Source: Candidatus Nanopelagicales bacterium
GTDB taxonomy: Bacteria; Actinomycetota; Actinomycetes; S36-B12
Assembly: GCA_028687755.1 (NCBI GenBank)
Contig: JAQTZL010000001.1
Location: forward strand, 521,404-585,403
Length of the DNA stretch: 64,000 nt
Reading direction: 5' to 3'
A program made the translations under genes and the position numbers. The notes beneath the pieces were generated by a model that was not told where the DNA came from, did no database searches, and saw only the letters and a program-made list of their open reading frames with translations. Position 1 is the first letter of the stretch, and each line of letters begins with the position of its first letter. Of this stretch, positions 8,615 to 18,268 are shown one piece after another.

Positions 8615-10159
8615 CTACTGACGAACAGGCAGACCTGGGTCTTCATGCGCCATCGGAACCTTCACTTCGGTGTGAAGTGCCTGCCATGGATACCCGGTCA
8701 CAAGATCGCCATAGCGTGATCGCTCTAAAACTTGATGGGCAACTAAATACGGCTGGCCATTCAAGGGAGTGACCACAATCGTGAACCAAGCAGCTTTGCG
8801 CTGCAACGTAATCGGCAACCATTTCACAGACCCTGCAGGAATCGTGATGTCTTGCACTTGCACTGGCGTACTCACCACATCTTTTCCAAGATAAGGCAAC
8901 AAACTGACCTGCACCTTGGCATCGCCCTTGGGAGCCGTGAGCGCTAAACGCACACTTGTTGCCCCTTGCACTGGCATGCCACTTTCAGCTGCACTGGAAG
9001 TTAACAATTGCGCTCCCGCGGCGTACGCGGTGTCATTTTGAACTTTCTTACTGCCATAGAACTGGCGCATACCCGCAACAATCGGCGTATCTGAAGTGAG
9101 CTCAAGGGTTGCTGGTTGCCCTTGCGTAACCGATGACATATCCATGCTGATGACCGAATCATTGGGCACAGTGAAGTGATCACGCTCTGCGGGCTGGAAG
9201 GTGCCATCTTTGGTCATCACTCGAATCGACACCTGTGCATCTGCGTCACCCGGCGCTGCAATTGCCAATACACGCACTCCCTTGCCAGGGAAGACGCCAG
9301 GCACGAACACAGTGGTTGCTGGTGCAGCTGAACGCGGCACCCATTCGGTGCCAACGGACTTCAATCCTGACATCTGATCGTCGTCAACTGACGCACCTAT
9401 GCGCCCAGTGCGAGCAATCACGTGGATAACCGTTGTTGCCACACCTGGTGCCAACGCATCCAGCGGTACATACATTCGCTTCTTTGGATTGACCACTAAT
9501 CCACGGCCGCCGGGTGCATCGATGACGCCATTTGGTCCGTAAATCACCAGGTCAATCACAGCGGCGAACGCATCAGGGTTGACCAAGACCACACGCGTTT
9601 GGCGACCCGCTACAGCCCCACCTCCGACGAACCAAAAATCCGATGCGGCGTAATCACATGGCGTACTCGCCATGCCTCGACCTTGCCCGCGGGGATCGCG
9701 GCTCCACTGGTTAGCAATCAGGCCAGGTGCAAGCGAGCCAGTTCCCACCACGCTAATCGGTGGAAGTTTGCGACCGCGTCCGGCGATTTCCGTTTGCGCA
9801 CCAGGTGCAGTCAATTTCGCTTTGTCAGAGACCTTGCCCGTCAACGTTGTGACAACAACCCTGCCATCGCCTTGATCTTGACCGGGTTGCCCTGGAACAA
9901 CTGCGGCAGTCATGCGTGAACCAGCTTGCGCGCCAACGCCTGGTTCAGGGCACAACAACACAGAGGATTGAATTGGCTCCGTTTGAACGGGTACATCAAT
10001 AACCGCGTTGATCCCAAACTGGCCAACAATGCCAAGACCAACAATGATCGCGACGCTGATCACGGCGATGCGCAGATAGAAAGTCGACGCAATTGGACGT
10101 TCGCGAACTTCTTGAACGGCGTCAGACTGCGAGCTTTCTGGATTCAATTCGTCAGTCAT
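8615..10159 (-). CDS. DUF5719 family membrane-anchored protein
   Basis: A 514-residue protein with an acidic N-terminal tail, a single transmembrane helix near residues 29-52, and a long exported beta-rich domain. There is no recognisable catalytic motif. The exported part contains Ig-like or adhesin-like stretches (VVLVNPDAFAAVIDLVIYG, IPAGSVKWLPITL). The function is unknown. It overlaps the large glycosyltransferase upstream by 8 bp (10152-10159), so the two are translationally coupled. In actinobacteria the DUF5719-GT2-WhiB arrangement recurs, suggesting an accessory subunit for the glycosyltransferase. That is inference from context. Confidence 0.75.
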   Translation of the reverse strand: MTDELNPESSQSDAVQEVRERPIASTFYLRIAVISVAIIVGLGIVGQFGINAVIDVPVQTEPIQSSVLLCPEPGVGAQAGSRMTAAVVPGQPGQDQGDGRVVVTTLTGKVSDKAKLTAPGAQTEIAGRGRKLPPISVVGTGSLAPGLIANQWSRDPRGQGRGMASTPCDYAASDFWFVGGGAVAGRQTRVVLVNPDAFAAVIDLVIYGPNGVIDAPGGRGLVVNPKKRMYVPLDALAPGVATTVIHVIARTGRIGASVDDDQMSGLKSVGTEWVPRSAAPATTVFVPGVFPGKGVRVLAIAAPGDADAQVSIRVMTKDGTFQPAERDHFTVPNDSVISMDMSSVTQGQPATLELTSDTPIVAGMRQFYGSKKVQNDTAYAAGAQLLTSSAAESGMPVQGATSVRLALTAPKGDAKVQVSLLPYLGKDVVSTPVQVQDITIPAGSVKWLPITLQRKAAWFTIVVTPLNGQPYLVAHQVLERSRYGDLVTGYPWQALHTEVKVPMAHEDPGLPVRQ

Positions 10160-13100
10160 GCTTCACCGCCCCTACAGGAAATCCTGCGCCTTCCACATCT
10201 GGGTCTACATCTTCAATTCGTCGACTTGGCAACGCGAGTACCACAAGCACGATGAACACAACGAGCTGCAACCACATCCATAACGATCGCGTCGTCTGAT
10301 CAAAATTCACGCGCACTTGCACAGCATCCTTTGGCACGACAAAGGCTTGCGACCAACTCAGGGCACCCTTTGGAGTCACTGATTCCAGAGCGGTTTCTTC
10401 GCCCGTAAGTGGGTTGATCGACACCGCGTTCCATTTGCTGTTTGCCAATTGACCAAGAACGAGTTGTCGATCAGCAAGCCCAACGGTGAGTGTCTGATCG
10501 AGATATGGAGTCGTATCAACCCCTACAGCCGCAACCTGCTCAGGTGAGCCACCGATAACCTGCAAGGCACTTGGCACACCATCGGTCAGTAAACGTGCGC
10601 GAGTGGTCACACCATCGATTCCCCACAGAACTTCACCGGCTGAGCTTGAAAGGCGACGCAGGCCTGGCTCGCCATCCAGAATGGGAATGAGATCAGTTGA
10701 TGTTCCACGTGCAAGAAGTACGTACCGCACGCCATAGCCACTTAAGTGAGCAATTTCAGAACCACCGCGGCCTGATGCAAGGGCTGCGACATCTTCATCA
10801 AGTGGCAACCACACTTCACCTGGTGGCGCCATCTCAGCATCACCGAGCACAGCTCCTGGACCATTCAGCAGGGTGTACAGCACCTGACCTGAACCTGTTT
10901 GCCGCAGCATCAATGTGCGCGGTGCATCTGGGCTCACTGAGTCAGCGGCGACAAATGCAGGAACTGAGCTTGCCGGCGCCTTTTGAAGTTCATCTGCAGC
11001 TGTTGGGAACCAGAAAAGACCAGAGGCAATTGGCGTCAGTACCGCAATCACGGTCACAACCACGGCAAGAGGCTGTTCTAGCGAAAAGCTTGCACCATCC
11101 ATGGTTTGACGCAAGCCATCGGCACCAAGAGCTGCAGCAAGGATGAGCCCAGCGCCCCAAACCAAGGTTGCTGGTCCGGGCCAAGGTCGAATTGCATCCG
11201 TTGCACCCGGAGGTGTGACCATCACGATGGTTTGGAAGATGGCAAAGAAGAGACCAACAATGCTCATCGCTACTGCAAGTGCGATTGGAGCAAGGCGATC
11301 GCGACGAAGCAATGCAAGCAGACCAGCAACAACCAAACCAGCGGTAATCCAGATAGGTGTCATGCCCGGACCACCGGGATGAATCAACAGCACGGCAACA
11401 GGTGAAAGATCTGGATCGCTCAAGCTATGTTCACCCGAGCCAATAAGGAAGCGCACTGGTTGTGCGAACCATTGCAGACTCCATGGCGCCAGCAGCACAA
11501 CCGGACCAAGAATCGCAATTGCGAGGCGCATCAACAATGGCTTTGCTGCGATGCCTTCACGACGCCAGGTCATAACACCAAGAGCAATAGCAAAGACCAA
11601 CGCAATGAGCCAGAACAGCGGAATGGCTGCGATCAATACCGACAACAGCAGTGCAGTTCCGGCAGCACGTCGAACCGATGCCTTACTCGTGGCCAGCCGC
11701 ACACAGGAACGCACCGCAAACGGAAAGGCCATCGCAGCAATCACGGTACCCAGACGTCCAGCTGTCATTGCGCCAGTTACAGGGGGAAGCAATGCGTACA
11801 TCACCGCGGCCCAAATGCGCACCGGCTTACTTGCAATGACTCCGCGCAAAGTGAAGTACGCAGCCCAGCCGGCAAATCCCAAACCAAGCAACATCACCAG
11901 TTGCACAACCAATGCGCTCTTGCCCAGGAATGCGATCGAGGTTGCAAAGATCACCAATAAATAAGGTGGCGCAGATGTAGATGATCCAGGCCCAATGTCA
12001 TGCCAGCCTTGGGTATACAAATTCCAAAGATCATTTGCGCCATCAGGCGTAGGTAACAAGGCACCGCCCTGCAAGACTCCGTCGCCTAACCACAAGGCGC
12101 GCGTGGCAATGATTGAGAACAACATCAAGGCAAGCACCGTGATCACACTTGGGCGCACAAAGATACGGCGTAAGAGTCCACTACTTGAATCATCCAAGTA
12201 ATCAGAATCATCATCGGTTGGACCAGACTCAACAGCACTGACCGATTGCGACGTTGAGGTGCTCGAGGTCGAGGCAATACCAATGAGAGCCTCTGCTGTC
12301 TGCCGCAACTGCCACGCTAATCGCGGACGCAAGGCATTCACTACTGACACAGGCTCAGTTGAGGTTTCGTGAATGCTGTGGCGCGAACGCGCTAAACGCT
12401 TTGGATGAAGTGCCACATCGAGCACTGCTTTGACTTCATCATCGGCTGCACTGAAGTCTTTTCCTAGCAAGAACATCAACGCGCGAAGTGCACTACCCAA
12501 GAACAAACGGATGGCAATAAACGGACTTGCAACAGCGCTGCTCTGTGCGAGAAGCACATGGACCGCCGCTTCACGATCGGCGCGATGTGGATGCGGGGCA
12601 ATGTCAGTAACACGGCGACCATGTGCAGATGCTTCGCGATGGTGCAGCACAGCGTTCGTGGCAACCATCACTCGCTCACCTGCGCGATGAGCACGCCAGC
12701 AAAGATCGAGATCATCGCGGAACAGCGGAAGTTGCGGATCAAAGCCGTTAAGTCGATCCCAAAGATCACGGCGAATGAGCATTCCTGCTGAACTCACCGC
12801 TAATACATCGCGGTCACCGTCATGTTGACCTTGGTCATGTTCGCGGCGCTCTAGTCCAGTAAATCGACGACCCGCGCCGGTGACGCTGAATCCGGCTTCT
12901 AACAACAGCCTCTGGTCATGCCACCCAAGAATTTTTGGACCCAAGATGGCAACACTTGGATTGTCATCTGCGGTGTTGAGCAACGCTTCAAGACACGAAG
13001 GATCTGGGGCACTGTCGTCATGCAGGAGCCATACCCAGGTAATAAGTTCGCCAGCATCCTGCGAGGCATCAGTGTGCACCGCACCAACATGCGCAAGCCC

Positions 13101-13574
13101 TGCTGCCACTGCTGCGCCAAATCCAGCACTGAAGTCTTCAACGATAACGCGGTCAGAGCCCAAGGACCTGCGCAACAAGTTCGGGCTGTCATCGGTTGAA
13201 CCCGTATCAACACCAACAACGGCATCTGCATGCCGAGTTTGGTTGGCCAACGTTGTGAGCACCGCGGGGAGCCAGATCTCACCCTCATGGGAGACGACCA
13301 CCGAAGTGACGTGGTGGTGACGACGGGGTAATCCAAAACCAGCTTGTGCTTCATCATCACTGAACCACTGGGACCAAGCTTGGTCTTCTGTTTGAGTTTC
13401 AGCTGACTCTTCTACAACGATTAAGGCATCGTCGGACGCTTCAAAGATTTCTGCAGGCTCATCGAGCCCAATAACTTCCAGCTCGTCTAACTCGCGCTCA
13501 GACGAGCCACCCTGCGCTACTTGCGCCGAATCCTGCTGATCTGCCTGTTCTGGCTCGTCGAATTCAGGCTGCAC
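10152..13574 (-). CDS. Large multi-spanning GT2 glycosyltransferase
   Basis: 1,140 residues in three parts. Residues 1-85 are very acidic and low complexity (GLDEPAEIFEASDDAL) and probably disordered. Residues of about 87-330 are a GT2 (GT-A) domain with TSVVVSHEGEIWL, DTGSTDDSPNLL and the acidic LLHDDSAPDP motif. From about 475 to 850 there are ten or more transmembrane helices, followed by an extracytoplasmic C-terminal region and a last helix near 1,105. It probably uses a cytoplasmic sugar nucleotide or polyprenyl-phosphate donor to modify an envelope glycan; the substrate is unknown. GTG 13574 is the start used; its ribosome-binding site is weak. It lies 9 bp after whiB. Confidence 0.78.
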   Translation of the reverse strand: MQPEFDEPEQADQQDSAQVAQGGSSERELDELEVIGLDEPAEIFEASDDALIVVEESAETQTEDQAWSQWFSDDEAQAGFGLPRRHHHVTSVVVSHEGEIWLPAVLTTLANQTRHADAVVGVDTGSTDDSPNLLRRSLGSDRVIVEDFSAGFGAAVAAGLAHVGAVHTDASQDAGELITWVWLLHDDSAPDPSCLEALLNTADDNPSVAILGPKILGWHDQRLLLEAGFSVTGAGRRFTGLERREHDQGQHDGDRDVLAVSSAGMLIRRDLWDRLNGFDPQLPLFRDDLDLCWRAHRAGERVMVATNAVLHHREASAHGRRVTDIAPHPHRADREAAVHVLLAQSSAVASPFIAIRLFLGSALRALMFLLGKDFSAADDEVKAVLDVALHPKRLARSRHSIHETSTEPVSVVNALRPRLAWQLRQTAEALIGIASTSSTSTSQSVSAVESGPTDDDSDYLDDSSSGLLRRIFVRPSVITVLALMLFSIIATRALWLGDGVLQGGALLPTPDGANDLWNLYTQGWHDIGPGSSTSAPPYLLVIFATSIAFLGKSALVVQLVMLLGLGFAGWAAYFTLRGVIASKPVRIWAAVMYALLPPVTGAMTAGRLGTVIAAMAFPFAVRSCVRLATSKASVRRAAGTALLLSVLIAAIPLFWLIALVFAIALGVMTWRREGIAAKPLLMRLAIAILGPVVLLAPWSLQWFAQPVRFLIGSGEHSLSDPDLSPVAVLLIHPGGPGMTPIWITAGLVVAGLLALLRRDRLAPIALAVAMSIVGLFFAIFQTIVMVTPPGATDAIRPWPGPATLVWGAGLILAAALGADGLRQTMDGASFSLEQPLAVVVTVIAVLTPIASGLFWFPTAADELQKAPASSVPAFVAADSVSPDAPRTLMLRQTGSGQVLYTLLNGPGAVLGDAEMAPPGEVWLPLDEDVAALASGRGGSEIAHLSGYGVRYVLLARGTSTDLIPILDGEPGLRRLSSSAGEVLWGIDGVTTRARLLTDGVPSALQVIGGSPEQVAAVGVDTTPYLDQTLTVGLADRQLVLGQLANSKWNAVSINPLTGEETALESVTPKGALSWSQAFVVPKDAVQVRVNFDQTTRSLWMWLQLVVFIVLVVLALPSRRIEDVDPDVEGAGFPVGAVKHD

Positions 13575-13583
13575 TAGATCACT

Positions 13584-13856
13584 CTAGATGGCGCGCTTCT
13601 TTAGGCGTCGACGCTCCCGCTCTGAGAGGCCGCCCCAAATGCCGAAACGCTCGTCTTGCTCAAGTGCATACTCAAGGCAGTCTGTGCGTACATCGCAGCT
13701 CAAGCAGACGCGCTTGGCCTCGCGAGTGCTGCCACCCTTTTCTGGGAAGAATGCTTCTGGATCAGTCTGAGCACACAGTGCTTGTTCCTGCCACGCCAGT
13801 TCCTCGACGTCGGACAGCGGAAGCAATGTAAGGCTTCCAGTGTTGCTGTCGGTCAC
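13584..13856 (-). CDS. whiB: WhiB-family iron-sulfur regulator (WhiB2/WhmD type)
   Basis: A 90-residue actinobacterial transcription factor. Four cysteines (28, 51, 54 and 60) in the C-x22-C-x2-C-x5-C pattern bind a [4Fe-4S] cluster. The GIWGGLSERERRR turn and basic tail follow. WhiB proteins act on promoters through the housekeeping sigma factor. The position next to fbiA corresponds to WhiB2 (WhmD), which affects septation, so the WhiB2 assignment rests on context. GTG 13856 follows GAGGGGG with a 10-bp gap. A good promoter lies at 13910-13939. Confidence 0.93.
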   Translation of the reverse strand: MTDSNTGSLTLLPLSDVEELAWQEQALCAQTDPEAFFPEKGGSTREAKRVCLSCDVRTDCLEYALEQDERFGIWGGLSERERRRLKKRAI

Positions 13857-13909
13857 GTGTTGGACCCCCTCGACCCTTATAGAGATGAAAACGTTTGTCT
13901 TGAGCCCGT

Positions 13910-13939
13910 ATTACATCGGTGTTATTTACCATTCGTCAA
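13910..13939 (-). promoter_or_regulatory. Putative housekeeping-sigma promoter for whiB
   Basis: Read on the minus strand: TTGACG (13939-13934), an 18-bp spacer, then TGTAAT (13915-13910). This would start transcription near 13903 and give a leader of about 47 bases before the whiB GTG. It is the best -35/-10 pair in the 206-bp gap between whiB and fbiA. Confidence 0.55.
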
Positions 13940-14062
13940 CTTCGAATAGGACAAATCGACCCTTGTTTTCAAGAAATTAACCTGACACGCCGTAAACGGG
14001 TCAAAAAAGTCCACTTTGAGGGGGACGTGAGGGAAAAGAACAGCACTTGGCAGGATGCACCC

Positions 14063-15070
14063 ATGACTTCTGCCCCCGCCCGCGTGACCGTCCTTTCGGG
14101 TGGAATCGGTGGCGCTCGCTTTCTTGTTGGACTGCTCGCCCACCTTCGCCAGGTGAACCCTGACGGCCAGGGTGGCACGCTCACTGCGGTCACGGTCATC
14201 GGCAATACCGGCGATGACATCTGGGTTCATGGCGTGCGGGTCTGCCCCGATCTGGACACCGTGATGTACACCCTGGGCGACGGGATTAGTAAGGAGCGCG
14301 GCTGGGGCCGCGAGGGCGAAACCTTCTCCGCCAAAGAAGAGCTCGCCGCCTATGGCGTGGAGCCAACCTGGTTTGGTCTTGGCGATAAGGATCTGGCTAC
14401 CCACCTCATTCGCACCCAGTCCCTGCAGTCAGGGTTCACCCTCACCGAGGTCACCGCAGCCCTATGCGACCGCTGGCAGCCAGGAGTGACCTTGCTGCCC
14501 ATGAGTAATGAACGAGCCGAGACCCACGTGGTCGTTGACACCCCAGAAGAGGGCCGTCGAGCGATTCATTTCCAGGAGTGGTGGATTCGTTACCGCGCTT
14601 CGCTGCCAGCACAGGGCTTCGTGATGGTCGGTATCGATGAAGCAAAGCCTGCTCCTGGAGTCCTTGAGGCCATTCATGACACCGACCTGGTGATCTTGCC
14701 GCCAAGTAACCCAGTGGTGTCTGTTGGCGCGATCCTTCAGGTCCCTGGCATCGCTGAGGCCATTCGCACCACTAAGGCTCCCGTAGTGGGCCTATCCCCC
14801 ATCGTTGGCGATGCTCCTGTGCGAGGTATGGCTGATGCATGCCTCACCGCACTTGATATCGAAACAACCGCTACAGCGGTCGCCCTTCACTACGGAGCCC
14901 GCAGCAACGGCGGCTTCATTGATGCCTGGCTCGTTGATACCCAAGATGCCATAAGTGTTGCAGCAATTGAAGAATCAGGGATTCGCGCTCGCGCTATCCC
15001 ACTTATGATGACCGATGTTGATGCAACTGCAGCCATGGCGGCGCAAGCAATCGACTTCGCCTCTATTTAA
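14063..15070 (+). CDS. fbiA: 2-phospho-L-lactate/enolpyruvyl transferase of F420 synthesis
   Basis: A 335-residue CofD/FbiA enzyme. It attaches the phospho-lactyl or phosphoenolpyruvyl group to FO, giving (dehydro)-F420-0. The N-terminal VTVLSGGIGGARFL binds the guanylylated donor. Other family signatures are VIGNTGDDIWVHG, LPMSNERAETHV and the late LPPSNPVVSVG and VGLSPIVGDAPVRGMADAC motifs. ATG 14063 is preferred because the open frame upstream (to 13919) lacks conserved residues and the GTVLSGG core normally begins within ten residues. It forms an operon with fbiB after a 7-bp gap. Confidence 0.93.
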   Translation: MTSAPARVTVLSGGIGGARFLVGLLAHLRQVNPDGQGGTLTAVTVIGNTGDDIWVHGVRVCPDLDTVMYTLGDGISKERGWGREGETFSAKEELAAYGVEPTWFGLGDKDLATHLIRTQSLQSGFTLTEVTAALCDRWQPGVTLLPMSNERAETHVVVDTPEEGRRAIHFQEWWIRYRASLPAQGFVMVGIDEAKPAPGVLEAIHDTDLVILPPSNPVVSVGAILQVPGIAEAIRTTKAPVVGLSPIVGDAPVRGMADACLTALDIETTATAVALHYGARSNGGFIDAWLVDTQDAISVAAIEESGIRARAIPLMMTDVDATAAMAAQAIDFASI

Positions 15071-15077
15071 GGAAGCC

Positions 15078-16412
15078 ATGCAGGTTGTTGCAGTGCCGGG
15101 GATTCCCCGCATTGATCACTCCAGCAATCTGACGCAATTGATTTGCGATGCCACGTTGCAATGGCCTGATGGTTCCCATTCCCTGAAAGACGGTGACGTC
15201 GTAGTCATCACCAGCAAAATTGTTTCTAAAGTCGAAGGCAATGTTGTTGCCTCAGACAATCGTGATGAGCTCATCGATCAGGAATCCGTGCGCACTCTTG
15301 CCACAAAACATCATGCCCGTGGCACCACTCGTATTGTTGAAACGCACCATGGCTTAGTGATGGCTGCCGCTGGCATTGATGCCAGCAACGTAGACGCTGG
15401 CACGGTTGTGCTACTTCCAAAAGATCCTGATGCATCAGCACGACGCATCCGTCAAGAACTTCAAGACCTCACTGGCAAACGACTTGGCGTCATCATCACC
15501 GACACCATGGGTCGAGCTTGGAGAAATGGTCTTACTGACAATGCCATTGGTATTGCTGGGCTTTTAGCCCTTGACGATCACACCGGCAAGCAAGATCAGT
15601 TTGGTCGAACCCTTGAAATGACTGTGATTGCAATCGCTGACGAGATCGCGAGCGCGGCCGACTTAGTTAAAGGCAAGTCGGTGGGTAATCCTGTTGCCGT
15701 AGTGCGCGGCATGGATCAGTTCGTTACGGACGAAGACGGCTCTGGCGCAGCACCACTCATTCGTGCACGCGAAGAAGATCTCTTCTGGCTTGGCACCGCT
15801 GAAGCAATTCAAGAAGGTCACAAAACTGCTGTTGCGAATCGACGCACGGTACGCAGCTTCACTGATGCGCACGTGAGCGATGTAATTATTCACGAAGCGA
15901 TCGCTGCTGCCATCACAGCGCCTGCGCCTCACCACTCAACTCCGTGGCGTTTCCTTGTTTTGAGAAATGAACCAAAACGAGAACTACTGCTTGATGCAAT
16001 GCGTGAAAAATGGATTGCTGACCTCAAAGCATCTGATCAGTTCGATGAAGCATCAATAAGTAAACGCCTCGCACGTGGTAACATCCTGCGCACCGCACCC
16101 GTCATCGTGATTCCGTTCATTGACATGGCAGAAGGCGCTCATACCTACCCAGACGATGCTCGCAATGCTGCCGAGCGCGACATGTTCATGGTCGCAGGTG
16201 GAGCTGCAGTCGAAAACATGTTGGTGTCACTGGCTGCTCACGATGTCGGCTCTGCCTGGATTGGCTCCACAATTTTCTGCCCTGACACCGTTCGCTCAGT
16301 CCTCGGATTACCTGACTCACTACAACCACTTGGCGCTATCGCAATTGGTCATGCAGAATCCCCTGCCAAGGATCGCGAACCTCGTGACCCCGCAGATTTT
16401 ATTCTTGAATAA
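15078..16412 (+). CDS. fbiB: Bifunctional F420:glutamyl ligase-FMN reductase
   Basis: A 444-residue two-domain enzyme. Residues 1-245 are CofE, which adds the gamma-linked glutamate tail to F420-0 using GTP: VVITSKIVSKVEG, IITDTMGRAWRNG and DNAIGIAG. From about residue 254 (RRTVRSFTD) to the end is a nitroreductase-fold flavin domain, with HHSTPWRF and GGAAVENMLVSLAAHDVGSAWIG. In mycobacterial FbiB that domain reduces dehydro-F420-0 and promotes polyglutamylation. ATG 15078 follows AAGGAAGCC and the fbiA stop by 7 bp. It meets the minus-strand manC-like gene stop to stop at 16412/16413. Confidence 0.94.
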   Translation: MQVVAVPGIPRIDHSSNLTQLICDATLQWPDGSHSLKDGDVVVITSKIVSKVEGNVVASDNRDELIDQESVRTLATKHHARGTTRIVETHHGLVMAAAGIDASNVDAGTVVLLPKDPDASARRIRQELQDLTGKRLGVIITDTMGRAWRNGLTDNAIGIAGLLALDDHTGKQDQFGRTLEMTVIAIADEIASAADLVKGKSVGNPVAVVRGMDQFVTDEDGSGAAPLIRAREEDLFWLGTAEAIQEGHKTAVANRRTVRSFTDAHVSDVIIHEAIAAAITAPAPHHSTPWRFLVLRNEPKRELLLDAMREKWIADLKASDQFDEASISKRLARGNILRTAPVIVIPFIDMAEGAHTYPDDARNAAERDMFMVAGGAAVENMLVSLAAHDVGSAWIGSTIFCPDTVRSVLGLPDSLQPLGAIAIGHAESPAKDREPRDPADFILE

Positions 16413-17492
16413 TCACGAGCGATCGCTGGAAAAACGAATTGCCGTGTCACCCAACTGTGCTCCCGGCCACACGCGTGCACCGGCAGTCAGCTCGTTGTGC
16501 GCACCGATCACAGCACCGTCACCAATCACTGCGCCATCAATAATTGCGTGCGCACCAACCACTGCACTCTCACCAATGATGCTGTTGGTGATGCGTGCAC
16601 TTTCGTGAATCACTGCGTTGTCGAACACAACGGAACCATTCACGACTGCATCGTTTGCAACTGATGCATTGCGACCAATAACTGATCCACCATGCACATT
16701 CGCTGATACATCAATGCGTGCACCATCGAGCGCTAAGAAATCTCCCGTTGCAGGAACTGCAGGTGATGGTGCATGCCCGAGCACGAGATCTTTTGAACCT
16801 TGCACGAATGCAAGTGGTGTTCCTAAGTCGAGCCAGTAACCGGGATCGACAACACCGGTAACCAATGCACCAGCTGCGAGAAGCCCAGGAAAAGTTTCGC
16901 GTTCAACAGAGACAACTCGACCTGCGGGAATTTGATCAATCACTGAACGCTTGAACACATAGCAACCTGCATTGATGTTGTTCGTGACGATCTCTTCCGG
17001 TGTCGTCGGCTTTTCTAGGAAGGCAGTGACGCGTCCGTCTTGATCTGTCGGAACCAAACCAAAGGCACGTGGATCTTCAACAGGAGTCAGATAGATAGTG
17101 ACGTCACTGTTGGTGCGCAGATGGTGAGCAACCAGACCTTCGATATCCAAGCCGGAAAGCACGTCGCCGTTGAAGATCAGCACAGGTTCATCTGGGCCGC
17201 TAGTCAGGTGCTCGGCAGCAAAGCGGATCGCTCCCCCGGTGCCCAGAGCCTCAGGCTCGGTCGCAATGACAACCTCTATTCCCAGATCACTGGCATCGAT
17301 GAATTCCTTGAAGACCTCGGCCTTGTAGCTAGTGCCCAGAATGATGCGGGTGACTCCAGCATCCCGAGCCCGGGTGATCTGGTGCACGGTGAAAGGAACG
17401 CCAGCCACCGGCAACATGGGCTTTGGGGTGTTAATCGTGAGGGGGCGAAGTCGGGTGCCCTGCCCACCTACGAGGAGTACTGCTTCAGTCAT
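16413..17492 (-). CDS. manC: Mannose-1-phosphate guanylyltransferase-like nucleotidyltransferase
   Basis: 359 residues. The N-terminal Rossmann-like domain has the nucleotide loop AVLLVGGQGTRLRPLT, PKPMLPV and the metal aspartate in IFNGDVLSG. The C-terminal third is a left-handed beta-helix of hexapeptide repeats (ARITNSIIGESAVVGAHAII). This matches actinobacterial GDP-mannose pyrophosphorylases (ManC/ManB, Rv3264c by recall). Sequence alone cannot exclude glucose-1-phosphate as substrate, but manA and manB nearby favour mannose. It is divergent from the TIGR03089 gene across 56 bp. Confidence 0.85.
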   Translation of the reverse strand: MTEAVLLVGGQGTRLRPLTINTPKPMLPVAGVPFTVHQITRARDAGVTRIILGTSYKAEVFKEFIDASDLGIEVVIATEPEALGTGGAIRFAAEHLTSGPDEPVLIFNGDVLSGLDIEGLVAHHLRTNSDVTIYLTPVEDPRAFGLVPTDQDGRVTAFLEKPTTPEEIVTNNINAGCYVFKRSVIDQIPAGRVVSVERETFPGLLAAGALVTGVVDPGYWLDLGTPLAFVQGSKDLVLGHAPSPAVPATGDFLALDGARIDVSANVHGGSVIGRNASVANDAVVNGSVVFDNAVIHESARITNSIIGESAVVGAHAIIDGAVIGDGAVIGAHNELTAGARVWPGAQLGDTAIRFSSDRS

Positions 17493-17548
17493 TCGGCAAC
17501 TGTGCCATACGTATCGGGCCCCGCTCGGGAACCACTAAGTTCGCGCCT

Positions 17549-18268
17549 ATGGCAAGGCAATTTGATGGCGCACTTTGGCCGCTCCTCAATCAGCGGGTTC
17601 GCAGCTTTTCTGGTCAGCCATTTTTGACCTCACTCGACTCTGATGGCATGCGCACCGAACTTTCTGGGGTGACCGTGCTCAATGCCGTCGCCAAGAACGC
17701 CGGCGCCTTGGTTGACGAAGGCGACCTTGAGCCTGGATCAACCATTGCCATGCATTTGCCTTGGCACTGGCAGCGCATCACTTGGACGCTCGCTGCATGG
17801 ACGATCGGCGCTGTTGTGGTTCCTTTTGGCGATGTCACTTCATCGGACTTAGTGATCACTGATCGAGCTACCGCTTCGACTCTTCCCGACGCCGACGAAC
17901 CTTGGGTGGTCTCACTCCATCCACTTGGGCTGGTTGAAGCCGGCCTACCATCAACCGTCGTTGATGCAACTGGACTTTCGCGCATGCAACCAGATGCGTT
18001 GCTCGTCGCACCGGCCGCCGGAGACGGGATGGCTTTGATTCTGGGTGAGACTTCCTATTCGCGTATTGATTCACTTCAGTGGGTTGCATCTTCGCTGCCC
18101 GATTCATCAGATCGCGTTCTTATCAACGCGCCTACAGTGGATTCATTAGGCGCTTGGTTGATCCCAACGCTGTTCCCGCTCCTTGGATCGGGTGCAGTAG
18201 TGATGAGCGATGCTGTTGATACAGCAGCAATTGCTCTACAAGAAGGCATTACTCAGGTCTGGCAGTAA
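17549..18268 (+). CDS. TIGR03089 family protein (truncated AMP-binding-like)
   Basis: 239 residues resembling the N-terminal half of acyl-CoA synthetases, as in the actinobacterial TIGR03089 family. Visible stretches are DLEPGSTIAMHLPWHWQRITWTLAAWTIGAVVVP, here described only as a substrate-loop-like region near residues 65-100, and a TGLSRMQPDALLV segment. The ATP-binding core motifs of true AMP ligases (the SSGTTGxPK type) are absent, so it is probably not a functional adenylating enzyme. The function is unknown. The stop directly abuts the stop of the amidase-SpoIID gene on the other strand (18268/18269). Confidence 0.75.
   Translation: MARQFDGALWPLLNQRVRSFSGQPFLTSLDSDGMRTELSGVTVLNAVAKNAGALVDEGDLEPGSTIAMHLPWHWQRITWTLAAWTIGAVVVPFGDVTSSDLVITDRATASTLPDADEPWVVSLHPLGLVEAGLPSTVVDATGLSRMQPDALLVAPAAGDGMALILGETSYSRIDSLQWVASSLPDSSDRVLINAPTVDSLGAWLIPTLFPLLGSGAVVMSDAVDTAAIALQEGITQVWQ

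Noticed and set aside
10697-12690. Long antisense frames under the large glycosyltransferase
   Set aside because: They mirror the codon structure of a hydrophobic, GC-biased gene and have atypical composition (high His, Gln, Cys).
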